NCBI GenBank assembly: GCA_041562215.1
Contig: JBFEYJ010000077.1
Location: forward strand, 1 to 12,768
Source of the DNA: JBFEYJ01 sp041562215
GTDB lineage: Bacteria; Pseudomonadota; Gammaproteobacteria; Thiohalomonadales; Thiohalomonadaceae
Direction of reading: 5' to 3'
DNA length: 12,768 nucleotides
Shown: piece after piece, positions 1 through 5,608 of the stretch
How the letters are laid out: every line of letters begins with the position of its first letter
Position numbering within the stretch: the first letter of the stretch is position 1
The notes under the pieces: model-generated
What the model was told of the DNA's origin: nothing
The model's input: only the letters and a program-made list of their open reading frames with translations
Databases searched by the model: none
Position numbers and translations under genes: made by a program

Positions 1-693
1 AAGGTTTTTCGTCAGGGTGAGGCGGGACGCAGGCATAATCCAGAATTTACCCTGCTGGAATGGTACCGGCCTGGCTTTGATCACCATGCCCTGATGGGCG
101 AAGTCATCGCATTGGTTGCACCGTTGCTCGGGCTGGAAGGCAAGCCGGTCGAAAAACTTAGTTACCGTGCTGCCTTCCTCCGCCATGCGTCAATCGACCC
201 GCTGGATTCTTCGATTGATGAGATGGAGGCATGCGCTCAGGGCTTGGGAATCACCGGTTTTGATGGTGAACGTGATCGGGATGTGTGGCTGGATCTCATT
301 CTCACTCATGCAGTGGAGCCGCAGCTCGGCCGCGAGGGACTCTGTTTTATTTACGATTATCCCGCTTCTCAGGCCGCACTGGCCCGGCTGAATCCTGATG
401 ACCCTCAGGTGGCTGAACGCTTCGAACTCTACTATCAGGGGGTGGAGCTGGCCAATGGTTTTCACGAACTGGCGGATGCCGAAGAACAGCGCAAGCGTTT
501 TAGCGCAGAGCTCGAGACAAGAATGGTGCAGGGACTGGATACGGTGCCTATGGACGAGCATCTGCTTGCTGCGCTGGAAGAGGGCTTTCCCCCTTGCGCA
601 GGCGTCGCTCTCGGCGTTGATCGCCTGGTCATGCTCGCCCTCGGTGCTGAAAGTCTCGCCGAAGTGATGGCGTTTACTATCGAGAACTGTTGA
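1..693 (+). CDS. epmA: EF-P--(R)-beta-lysine ligase EpmA (PoxA/GenX), 5' end missing
   Basis: This is the C-terminal 230 residues of a class II lysyl-tRNA-synthetase-like enzyme; the frame is open from base 1. EpmA joins beta-lysine to a conserved lysine of elongation factor P, using ATP, in the cytoplasm. The E. coli protein has about 325 residues, so roughly 95 N-terminal residues lie outside the window. Near the start is the class II motif 2 region with HNPEFTLLEWYRP. At about 145-157 is YQGVELANGFHEL, and at about 201-212 motif 3 reads GVALGVDRLVML, followed by GAESLAEVMAF. These are EpmA-type forms. There is no room for the N-terminal anticodon-binding domain of true LysRS, although the missing part cannot be checked. 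The gene runs convergently into psd, a neighbour it also has close by in E. coli. Confidence 0.93.
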   Translation, partial: KVFRQGEAGRRHNPEFTLLEWYRPGFDHHALMGEVIALVAPLLGLEGKPVEKLSYRAAFLRHASIDPLDSSIDEMEACAQGLGITGFDGERDRDVWLDLILTHAVEPQLGREGLCFIYDYPASQAALARLNPDDPQVAERFELYYQGVELANGFHELADAEEQRKRFSAELETRMVQGLDTVPMDEHLLAALEEGFPPCAGVALGVDRLVMLALGAESLAEVMAFTIENC

Positions 694-859
694 AACCATA
701 AAGATTTCAACGCAAAGGAAAAGTCTGATAATTCAAGGGTCCAAGTGGATGTGGCCGAGTCCCATTTGTCTAATTCGGATGAGTTTAATTCAACAGACCT
801 ACCAATGAATCATGACAATCGAAAGTCAGTTTTGTCCTTCTGTATCCTACGCGTTGAAT
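694..859. other. Convergent gap between epmA and psd
   Basis: This is a 166-base AT-rich spacer between two genes that face each other. TAATTC recurs near 729, 771 and 787. I see no strong hairpin with a T tract, so the terminators of epmA and psd are not evident. Confidence 0.5.
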
Positions 860-1747
860 TCATTTCTTTAGTGCCGTAGCCAGCAACTGTCCCAGCTTGA
901 CCGATGCGCCTGGTTTGATCGCTTCAGCCCATTCCACAGCATTGGGACCAAACACTACGATCACGGTTGAGCCCATGTTGAAGCGGCCTATCTCGGCACC
1001 CTTTTCCAGGGTGATTGCTGTTTCCCCTTCGTAGTGCCAACTGCGCACTGTACGGCCTGCCGGTGGGGTGACTTCGCCGGCCCATATGGTTTCGATGCTG
1101 CCTACGTTGACCGCGCCAACCTTGACCATCGCCATGGGTCCGACCTCGGTATCGAAGAGGGAGACGACGCGTTCGTTGCGGGCGAACAGGCCCGGGATCA
1201 CGCGGGTGGTGGCCGGGTTGACACTGAACAGCCGCCCTGGGACGTGCACCATCTCGCGCAGGGTACCGGTCACCGGCATGTGGATGCGATGGTAGTCGCG
1301 GGGCGAGAGATAGATCGTGGCGAAACTCCCACCGTGGAAGGGTTTAGCGCGTTCTGTGGATCCGCCGAGAAGCTGTTCCAGCGAGTAGTCATGCCCCTTG
1401 GCCTGAAAGATGCGCCCGTCGGTGATCGGGCAGGCCTGGCTCACCGCACCGTCTACCGGGCAGGCAAGCTCACCCGTGCCGTCGACGATGGGGCGTACGC
1501 CAGGCTTGAGCTCGCGGGTGAAAAAGGCATTGAAATGCTCATAACCGTGCGGGTCGCTCTCAATCGCCTCCTCCATGTTGACCTTGAAGTGGCCAATGAA
1601 CCAGTCAGTAAAACGGTTCTTGACCCCGGGATGGCGAATGCGTGTGAAGGCGTAGGTCAGGCGCGAGACAAGGTGCCCCGGCATGAAGTATTGGGGAAGC
1701 GCCTTGAGATAGTCGATAAGACTGGCGTTCGATTGGGCTTCGGCCAT
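860..1747 (-). CDS. psd: Phosphatidylserine decarboxylase proenzyme
   Basis: This 295-residue protein decarboxylates phosphatidylserine to phosphatidylethanolamine at the inner membrane. It is made as a proenzyme that cuts itself and forms a pyruvoyl group. The self-cleavage motif GST is at 259-261 within FNMGSTVIVVFG, so Ser260 would become the pyruvoyl group. PVDG at 97-100 supplies the triad Asp99, and RDYHRIHMP at 150-158 supplies the histidines (His153/His156). The length fits the bacterial family (E. coli 322). The ATG at 1747 gives the expected N-terminus; only a weak AGG lies about 11 bases upstream. It starts 23 bases after the SCO gene stop on the same strand, so the two are probably co-transcribed. 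All catalytic residues appear intact. Confidence 0.96.
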   Translation of the reverse strand: MAEAQSNASLIDYLKALPQYFMPGHLVSRLTYAFTRIRHPGVKNRFTDWFIGHFKVNMEEAIESDPHGYEHFNAFFTRELKPGVRPIVDGTGELACPVDGAVSQACPITDGRIFQAKGHDYSLEQLLGGSTERAKPFHGGSFATIYLSPRDYHRIHMPVTGTLREMVHVPGRLFSVNPATTRVIPGLFARNERVVSLFDTEVGPMAMVKVGAVNVGSIETIWAGEVTPPAGRTVRSWHYEGETAITLEKGAEIGRFNMGSTVIVVFGPNAVEWAEAIKPGASVKLGQLLATALKK

Positions 1748-1770
1748 GGTGTTAGGTACCTGCAGATAGT

Positions 1771-2418
1771 TCAGTTGTTAAGAAAGTAATCGCGCACGCG
1801 ACGGAAATCGTCGGCAATGACCGCAGCGCGGTGTGGCGGGCTGAAACGTCCTACCCAGCGCCCCTGGGGGTCGATGAGCACGACGGCGGCGCTGTGATTG
1901 ACGATGTAATCATCGCTAGCGGTGTCACCGTCAAACATGTAAATGGCACCAAGCTGGCGCGCCAGGTTATCGATCTGCTCCTTCTCACCGGTGACGCCAA
2001 TAAAATCCGGGTGGAAGTAGGCGACGTACTGCTTCAGGTGCGCCAGGCTGTCACGTTTAGGATCAACGGAAATAAAGACAAACTGTGCATCACCCAGGTT
2101 CCCCTCGGCTTGCTGTAAGTGCCTGGCGGCGCCCTTGAGGGTGCTGAGGGTCGTGGGGCAGATGTCGGGGCAGTGGGTATAGCCGAAAAAGACGAAACTC
2201 CACTTGCCCTGCAGGCGCTTGAGGTCGAATGGCTTGTTGTCCATGTCTGTGAGTGTGAAAGGGTTCAGCTCTCGCGCTTCCGGCAGTAGGATGTTATTCA
2301 GTTCAGGTGGGAGAGGATGGGATGTCGGCCTGGGCAATGCTACATACAAAACCAGCGCAGCCAGTGCGGCAATAGCGAGGACCCCTGTCGTCAGTGAGAT
2401 GATTCGGTTTCGTTTCAT
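1771..2418 (-). CDS. SCO1/SenC family copper chaperone / thiol-disulfide protein
   Basis: This 215-residue protein has an N-terminal signal anchor (about residues 6-28, after the basic start MKRNR) followed by a periplasmic thioredoxin fold. The SCO copper ligands are present: CPDIC at 83-87 (Cys83, Cys87) and the distal His175 in VNHSAAVV. FFGYTHCPDICPTTL and FISVDPKRDS are typical family motifs. SCO proteins deliver copper to, or reduce, the CuA site of cytochrome c oxidase. No oxidase gene is visible here, so its client is unknown. It is the first gene of a probable SCO-psd unit and is divergent from the S24 peptidase gene. I see no clear Shine-Dalgarno sequence in front of the ATG; the start is chosen because it gives the expected signal anchor. 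Confidence 0.92.
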   Translation of the reverse strand: MKRNRIISLTTGVLAIAALAALVLYVALPRPTSHPLPPELNNILLPEARELNPFTLTDMDNKPFDLKRLQGKWSFVFFGYTHCPDICPTTLSTLKGAARHLQQAEGNLGDAQFVFISVDPKRDSLAHLKQYVAYFHPDFIGVTGEKEQIDNLARQLGAIYMFDGDTASDDYIVNHSAAVVLIDPQGRWVGRFSPPHRAAVIADDFRRVRDYFLNN

Positions 2419-2530
2419 GGCGCCATTATTACACGACGCTAACGGATGAGGTAGTGAGGCATATGCCGTATGTTTGCTTTATCCCTTTGGCCAGAGTAAG
2501 TTAAGCCATGATAATAAAGGAGAGTCTGTG
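2419..2530. promoter_or_regulatory. Divergent promoter region between SCO and S24 genes
   Basis: This 112-base divergent spacer must hold the starts of both transcripts. It contains a perfect 10-bp palindrome, GGCATATGCC, at 2458-2467. On the plus strand, AAAGGAGAG at 2516-2524 is a good ribosome binding site about 8 bases before ATG 2531. This decides that start over the in-frame upstream ATG at 2474. I find no canonical SOS box (CTGT-N8-ACAG) and no convincing -35/-10 pair. Confidence 0.45.
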
Positions 2531-2995
2531 ATGTCTTCTGTCACCTATCTGATCCCAAAGAAAGAACGTCCAATCCATATCCCGGGTGTCGAGGAGGTAG
2601 AGCTGACCGCTGGGGCCATGACCGATATCCCGTTGCTCGGATGGATCGCAGCCGGCGAGCCTGTTGACCTTTATGAGGACAACCAGCGCGTCACCGTCCC
2701 TGTAAACATGGTGTGTCGCAATACGTATGCCCTCAAGGTCCGCGGCCACTCTATGGTGGACGATAATATTCAGGACGGTGACATCGTCGTCATTGAAAAG
2801 TGTGAGTCGGCTGAGAACGGTCAGTCCGTGGTCGCCATGATCAATGGCGAACAGGTCACACTGAAAAAATTCTATGTCGAACGTGACGGCATTCGCCTTC
2901 AGCCGGCCAATCCGAAAATGGATCCGATCTATCTCAAGAACGAAGAGGTGCAGATCCTGGGGATCGTGACCGGGGTGATACGTCGGCCGGATTAA
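2531..2995 (+). CDS. S24 (LexA/UmuD-like) peptidase without a DNA-binding domain
   Basis: This 154-residue protein matches the C-terminal autopeptidase domain of LexA. IPLLGWIAAGEP at 33-44 holds the Ala-Gly self-cleavage site (Ala41-Gly42). RGHSM at 71-75 supplies the catalytic Ser74, VTLKK at 109-113 supplies the catalytic Lys112, and the end LGIVTGVIRRPD resembles the LexA C-terminus. The first 30 or so residues are too short and of the wrong character for the winged-helix domain of LexA, so it cannot bind an SOS box in the LexA manner by itself. UmuD is similar in size (139), but no umuC-like gene follows and the sequence reads closer to LexA. The ATG at 2531 has a strong AAAGGAG. The gene stands alone, divergent from SCO. 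Its role is unknown: it may be a regulator acting with a partner, or a UmuD-like factor. Confidence 0.85.
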   Translation: MSSVTYLIPKKERPIHIPGVEEVELTAGAMTDIPLLGWIAAGEPVDLYEDNQRVTVPVNMVCRNTYALKVRGHSMVDDNIQDGDIVVIEKCESAENGQSVVAMINGEQVTLKKFYVERDGIRLQPANPKMDPIYLKNEEVQILGIVTGVIRRPD

Positions 2996-3068
2996 AAATT
3001 GTTCACTGCAGGAACGGACAGACGCTGAGGGATCTTTACAGTAATTATTTGGTTTGGAGTGTGTGAAT

Positions 3069-3274
3069 ATGGTCGGCTTTTTTCAATTTCGTTCCGTTCA
3101 TACGAGACGGAAGGCGTGATGATGAATCGTGCAAGCCGTTATCGTCTTCATCGCAACGCAGAACACGCTGGAAAGTATGCCGGACAGGAAATCTAAGGAA
3201 TGTTGGCAGTGCAGCAGTTGGCAATGAATATCCTTCCGGCAAAGAATAATCCCCGCTTTAATTTTTTCTACTAA
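3069..3274 (+). other. Run of three tiny linked ORFs (possible small peptides or gene remnant)
   Basis: ATG 3069 has GGAG nine bases upstream (3056-3059) and opens a 16-codon frame ending in TGA at 3117-3119. That stop overlaps by one base the ATG of a 25-codon frame (3119-3196), whose peptide is basic (starts MMNRASRYRLHRN). After its TAA, AAGGA leads straight to ATG 3200, a 24-codon frame in the same phase that ends at 3274. The start-stop overlap and upstream GGAG resemble translational coupling. An equal possibility is the decayed remnant of one gene with a stop and a frameshift. I recognise no family. Chance is also possible at this size. Confidence 0.2.
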
Positions 3275-3524
3275 GACAAAGAAAATCAGCAGATTTATCT
3301 CTCTGAGTTGCTTTCCCCGAGCATTGAAGTTACTTGTGTTTAATAAGTAATTTCTTAATTTCTTAATTGCCTCCCTAAATTCAGGGGTTTATTCAGGAAA
3401 CAGTTCTCTATCGCAAAACCAGGAACAATTGGCCTCGTTCGGCGAAACTGGTACGGGTTGTTGCTGCACGTGGTGATGTAACCAATTGAAATCCCGTCTA
3501 ATTGAGCATTTTGGTACTTTTTCC

Positions 3525-3539
3525 TAGTCATTATGACTA
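3525..3539. repeat. Perfect 15-bp palindrome, operator-like
   Basis: TAGTCAT and ATGACTA are perfect inverted copies separated by a single T. It lies about 80-110 bases upstream of the likely hemerythrin promoter, in AT-rich DNA. The dyad form suits a dimeric transcription factor. The factor is not identified. Confidence 0.45.
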
Positions 3540-3615
3540 TGTTGAAAAATAGGTTTCGGTTTTGTTTCTACCTCGAAAACAAAGCATTAATCCTAGCTTA
3601 TATACCTTGAATTAG

Positions 3616-3646
3616 TTCACAAAAATGAAAATAGGTGCTATATAAA
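3616..3646 (+). promoter_or_regulatory. Putative sigma-70 promoter for the hemerythrin gene
   Basis: TTCACA (3616-3621, five of six with TTGACA) is followed after 17 bases by TATATA at 3639 and after 19 bases by TATAAA at 3641-3646. Transcription would start near 3652 and leave a leader of about 140 bases before ATG 3790. This is a consensus match only. Confidence 0.4.
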
Positions 3647-3727
3647 TAAATATGGCTTGGTCTGATGCTGATATTTCCGGCGATAGCCAAGCATAAACCG
3701 GGGCAGGGAACGCATCCTTAAAGAACA

Positions 3728-3759
3728 GGGCGCGATATATGGGTGAGAGTAGAGCGCCC
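3728..3759 (+). promoter_or_regulatory. GC-rich hairpin in the hemerythrin mRNA leader
   Basis: GGGCGC (3728-3733) can pair with GCGCCC (3754-3759) across a 20-base loop. It ends 19 bases before the ribosome binding site GGAGAG (3779-3784), which sits five bases before the start codon. Upstream in the same leader is a 14-codon ORF at 3652-3696. The hairpin could influence translation or RNA stability. It does not match a riboswitch class that I can recognise. Confidence 0.35.
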
Positions 3760-3789
3760 AGATAACATTACCACCGCGGGAGAGAAGTC

Positions 3790-4236
3790 ATGAGTTTTGA
3801 TTGGACCGACGATTTGAACACCGGTATTGAAGAAGTTGACTCACAAAACCGCCGCCTCGGGGAATTTATCAATATTCTTGCCGAGGGAGTGGTCGCTGGA
3901 GATCGTGAAAAAGCGGGTTATGTACTGGAGGAGTTGCTCGATTTTTCTGTCAACAACTTCCTGTTCGAGGAAAAACTCATGGAGGAGGCGGGTTACGAGT
4001 TTCATGGCGCTCATGAGCGGGTGCATGAGCTTTTTATCAAGAAGCTGGCCGAATTTCGCGGGCGCTATGCGAACGGGGACGATGTCGCCGAAGAACTTCT
4101 CACCATGTTGAAGGGCTGGGTAGCTAACCACGTAAAGCGTGAAGACAAGGATTATGTCGCTTCTGTGCGCCAGGCCATCAAGGAGGAAGGGGACGAAACC
4201 TGGGTCCAGGGAATTATGAAGAGAATGTTTGGCTGA
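3790..4236 (+). CDS. Bacteriohemerythrin-like protein with two iron-ligand histidines replaced by Asn
   Basis: This single-domain, 148-residue hemerythrin has the four-helix bundle pattern: W5, then IEEVDSQN (13-20), NFLFEEKLM (56-64), AHERVH (74-79) and WVANHVKREDKDY (110-122). In bacteriohemerythrin the di-iron centre uses five His, one Glu and one Asp. Here His75, His79, His114, the bridging Glu60 and the bridging Asp119 are present. The helix-A and helix-B histidines are Asn20 (codon AAC at 3847) and Asn56 (AAC at 3955). Those two are the ligands of the iron that binds O2, so ordinary O2 carriage is unlikely; a mono-iron or other metal site is possible. GGAGAG at 3779-3784 supports the start. 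It is the only gene on its likely transcript, with a long leader upstream and a hairpin just after the stop. Confidence 0.9.
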   Translation: MSFDWTDDLNTGIEEVDSQNRRLGEFINILAEGVVAGDREKAGYVLEELLDFSVNNFLFEEKLMEEAGYEFHGAHERVHELFIKKLAEFRGRYANGDDVAEELLTMLKGWVANHVKREDKDYVASVRQAIKEEGDETWVQGIMKRMFG

Positions 4237-4240
4237 CCGC

Positions 4241-4269
4241 GCCATTAGGTGACCAGACTTCCTGATGGC
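4241..4269 (+). terminator. Hairpin just after the hemerythrin stop, terminator-like
   Basis: GCCATTAGG (4241-4249) pairs over nine positions (one G-U) with CCTGATGGC (4261-4269) around an 11-base loop. It starts five bases after the stop codon. The T tract that follows is poor, so it may instead be an mRNA 3' stabiliser or part of a Rho-dependent end. Confidence 0.45.
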
Positions 4270-4659
4270 TTGAAATGTGCGAACTAAGGGGAGCACAGGA
4301 GGTGCTTGGGAGGGGCTGAGCGGAATGAAACTCAGGATGTTGTTTACTGTAAAATGCTGGTACTAATACTCTCGTTAAGGTACAGGCCCCACACCGGGCT
4401 AGTGGTGTTGTCAGAACTCATTTGAGCTTGCGCTGGTGTTACCGAAGACACTGATGAGAACGTGCTTCCACGTAAACCACATCTGCATCGATTGTTTCTT
4501 ATCGCTTCTTGCTAATAATCAGTGATTTTTTTGTGTGGCTCCGTTGCTTGGCTAGGGGAATGGTGACCCCTTACCTTCCCCCTGCAGGAGTGGCATAGAG
4601 CCTGTGTCGCCCCGGTTAACCGCAAAAATACAGTCTAATCGTCGAAGCCACCTCTGTTC

Positions 4660-4675
4660 TACCGCGCGCGCGGTA
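4660..4675. repeat. Perfect 16-bp palindrome with alternating CG core
   Basis: TACCGCGCGCGCGGTA equals its own reverse complement. Its core is ten alternating C and G bases. It lies about 80 bases upstream of the VIT start codon, where an operator would be expected. Such a run can also form a tight hairpin or left-handed DNA. The binding factor is unknown. Confidence 0.45.
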
Positions 4676-4755
4676 ATCTTGTCTGTCTTTTCCCTTGATG
4701 GTCGTATGCCAATATCTGTGCTTTACTCTTTTCAGCACTTAGCCAAGGAACAATC

Positions 4756-5448
4756 ATGCCGGGACCGCGTGAAAGACATTTTGCAGAGCGTGTTGGTTGG
4801 CTTCGTGCGGCGGTGTTGGGGGCGAATGACGGCATCGTTTCTACGGCCAGCCTGGTTGTTGGTGTTGCCGCCGCCGATGTAGCGCGCGCAGATGTTCTGC
4901 TGGCCGGTGTGGCGGGGTTGGTTGCAGGTGCGATGTCGATGGCGGCTGGGGAATATGTGTCGGTCAGTTCCCAGGCTGACACCGAGAGAGCGGACCTGGA
5001 GCGCGAGCGACGGGAACTGGAGGAGGACGAGGAGTTCGAGCGCCGGGAGCTGGCGGGGATTTACGAACAGCGGGGACTTGATGCTGAACTGGCGCAGATG
5101 GTGGCAGATCAGCTGATGAGGCACGATGCATTGGGAGCGCATGCACGTGATGAACTGGGACTTTCAGGAGTCCATTCCGCTCGTCCGATCCAGGCAGCGA
5201 TAACTTCCGCCACCACTTTTTCCCTAGGAGCGTTGCTGCCGCTTCTTCTGGTTGTGCTCGGTGACGACGATGCCATCATCCCGGCGGTAGCGGGTGGTGC
5301 CCTTTTTGCGCTGGCTCTGACCGGGGGACTGGCGGCGCAAGCAGGTGGCGCCGGCATTACACTTGGTGCTGTTCGGGTGACGTTTTGGGGAGTGCTTGCC
5401 ATGGCGGCGACGGCATTGGTGGGGATGTTTTTTGGCGCTGTGCTCTGA
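4756..5448 (+). CDS. VIT1/CCC1 family Fe2+/Mn2+ transporter
   Basis: This 230-residue membrane protein belongs to the vacuolar iron transporter family. TM1 (about 17-40) carries RAAVLGANDGIVSTASLVVG with Asp25. TM2 (about 48-71) carries GLVAGAMSMAAGEYVSVSSQ with Met60 and Glu66. Residues 75-135 form the cytosolic, glutamate-rich helical metal-binding region with many Glu between 77 and 98. TM3-TM5 lie near 144-168, 172-193 and 205-229. The family moves Fe2+ or Mn2+ out of the cytoplasm, usually with proton exchange, and relieves metal excess. AAGGA at 4745-4749 supports ATG 4756. It follows a hemerythrin-like gene on the same strand but across 519 bases, so it is probably a separate transcript. 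Whether iron or manganese is the substrate cannot be told from sequence. Confidence 0.92.
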   Translation: MPGPRERHFAERVGWLRAAVLGANDGIVSTASLVVGVAAADVARADVLLAGVAGLVAGAMSMAAGEYVSVSSQADTERADLERERRELEEDEEFERRELAGIYEQRGLDAELAQMVADQLMRHDALGAHARDELGLSGVHSARPIQAAITSATTFSLGALLPLLLVVLGDDDAIIPAVAGGALFALALTGGLAAQAGGAGITLGAVRVTFWGVLAMAATALVGMFFGAVL

Positions 5449-5608
5449 ACTTACTAACGTAAGGTGATGTTGAGGGGCCGCTAGAGTGCTGGTCTGGTCA
5501 CATCGGTAATCAGGACTCGCTTCCTGCGTTCCATGATTCGAATACAGTCATTAAATTTTACCGTGAATTACTGTTTTCAGGTTTCCTGTGACCTCCGCAT
5601 TAAGTCTT

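Larger units (their letters stand above)
2996..3789. other. Long AT-rich intergenic region upstream of the hemerythrin gene
   Basis: No gene of ordinary size fits in these 794 bases. The DNA is clearly AT-richer than its flanks, mainly from 3240 to 3660. It holds three tiny linked ORFs (3069-3274) and a tandem TTTCTTAA repeat (3351-3366). It also has a direct repeat ATTCAGG (3379-3385 and 3391-3397, 12 bases apart) and an inverted pair CAATTGG/CCAATTG (3426-3432 and 3482-3488). A 15-bp palindrome, a sigma-70-like promoter and a leader hairpin are listed separately. A 65-residue minus-strand ORF (3045-3242) is not convincing: it starts with TTG and has no recognisable domain. Confidence 0.6.
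4237..4755. other. Intergenic region between hemerythrin and VIT genes
   Basis: No convincing gene lies in these 519 bases. It begins with the hairpin at 4241-4269. Further hairpins are ACGTG/CACGT around CTTC (4460-4473) and AGGGG/CCCCT (4554-4571), and the palindrome at 4660-4675 is listed separately. An open frame starting at 4604 overlaps the VIT gene in another phase and looks spurious. I found no good -35/-10 pair for the VIT gene. Confidence 0.5.

Noticed and set aside
1034..1789. Long plus-strand open frame of 251 codons
   Set aside because: It is antisense to psd, whose catalytic motifs are unmistakable; the frame has no recognisable domain and reflects the GC-rich opposite strand.
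2419..2530. SOS box controlling the S24 gene
   Set aside because: No CTGT-N8-ACAG pattern is present on either strand in this spacer.
3045..3242. 65-codon minus-strand ORF in the AT-rich gap
   Set aside because: It begins with TTG, has no convincing ribosome binding site and shows no domain or protein-like pattern that I recognise.
3640..3680. Sigma-54 type promoter at TGGCTTGGTCTGATGC
   Set aside because: The spacing between GG and GC is 11, one more than the strict 10, and the rest matches poorly.
3677..3760. Possible cyclic di-GMP (GEMM) riboswitch before the hemerythrin gene
   Set aside because: Only short pieces such as TAAACC and ACGCA resemble the consensus; the GNRA-capped helix and tetraloop receptor arrangement are absent.
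4604..4882. 92-codon plus-strand ORF upstream of and overlapping the VIT gene
   Set aside because: It overlaps the VIT start in another frame, covers the regulatory palindrome and has no recognisable motif.
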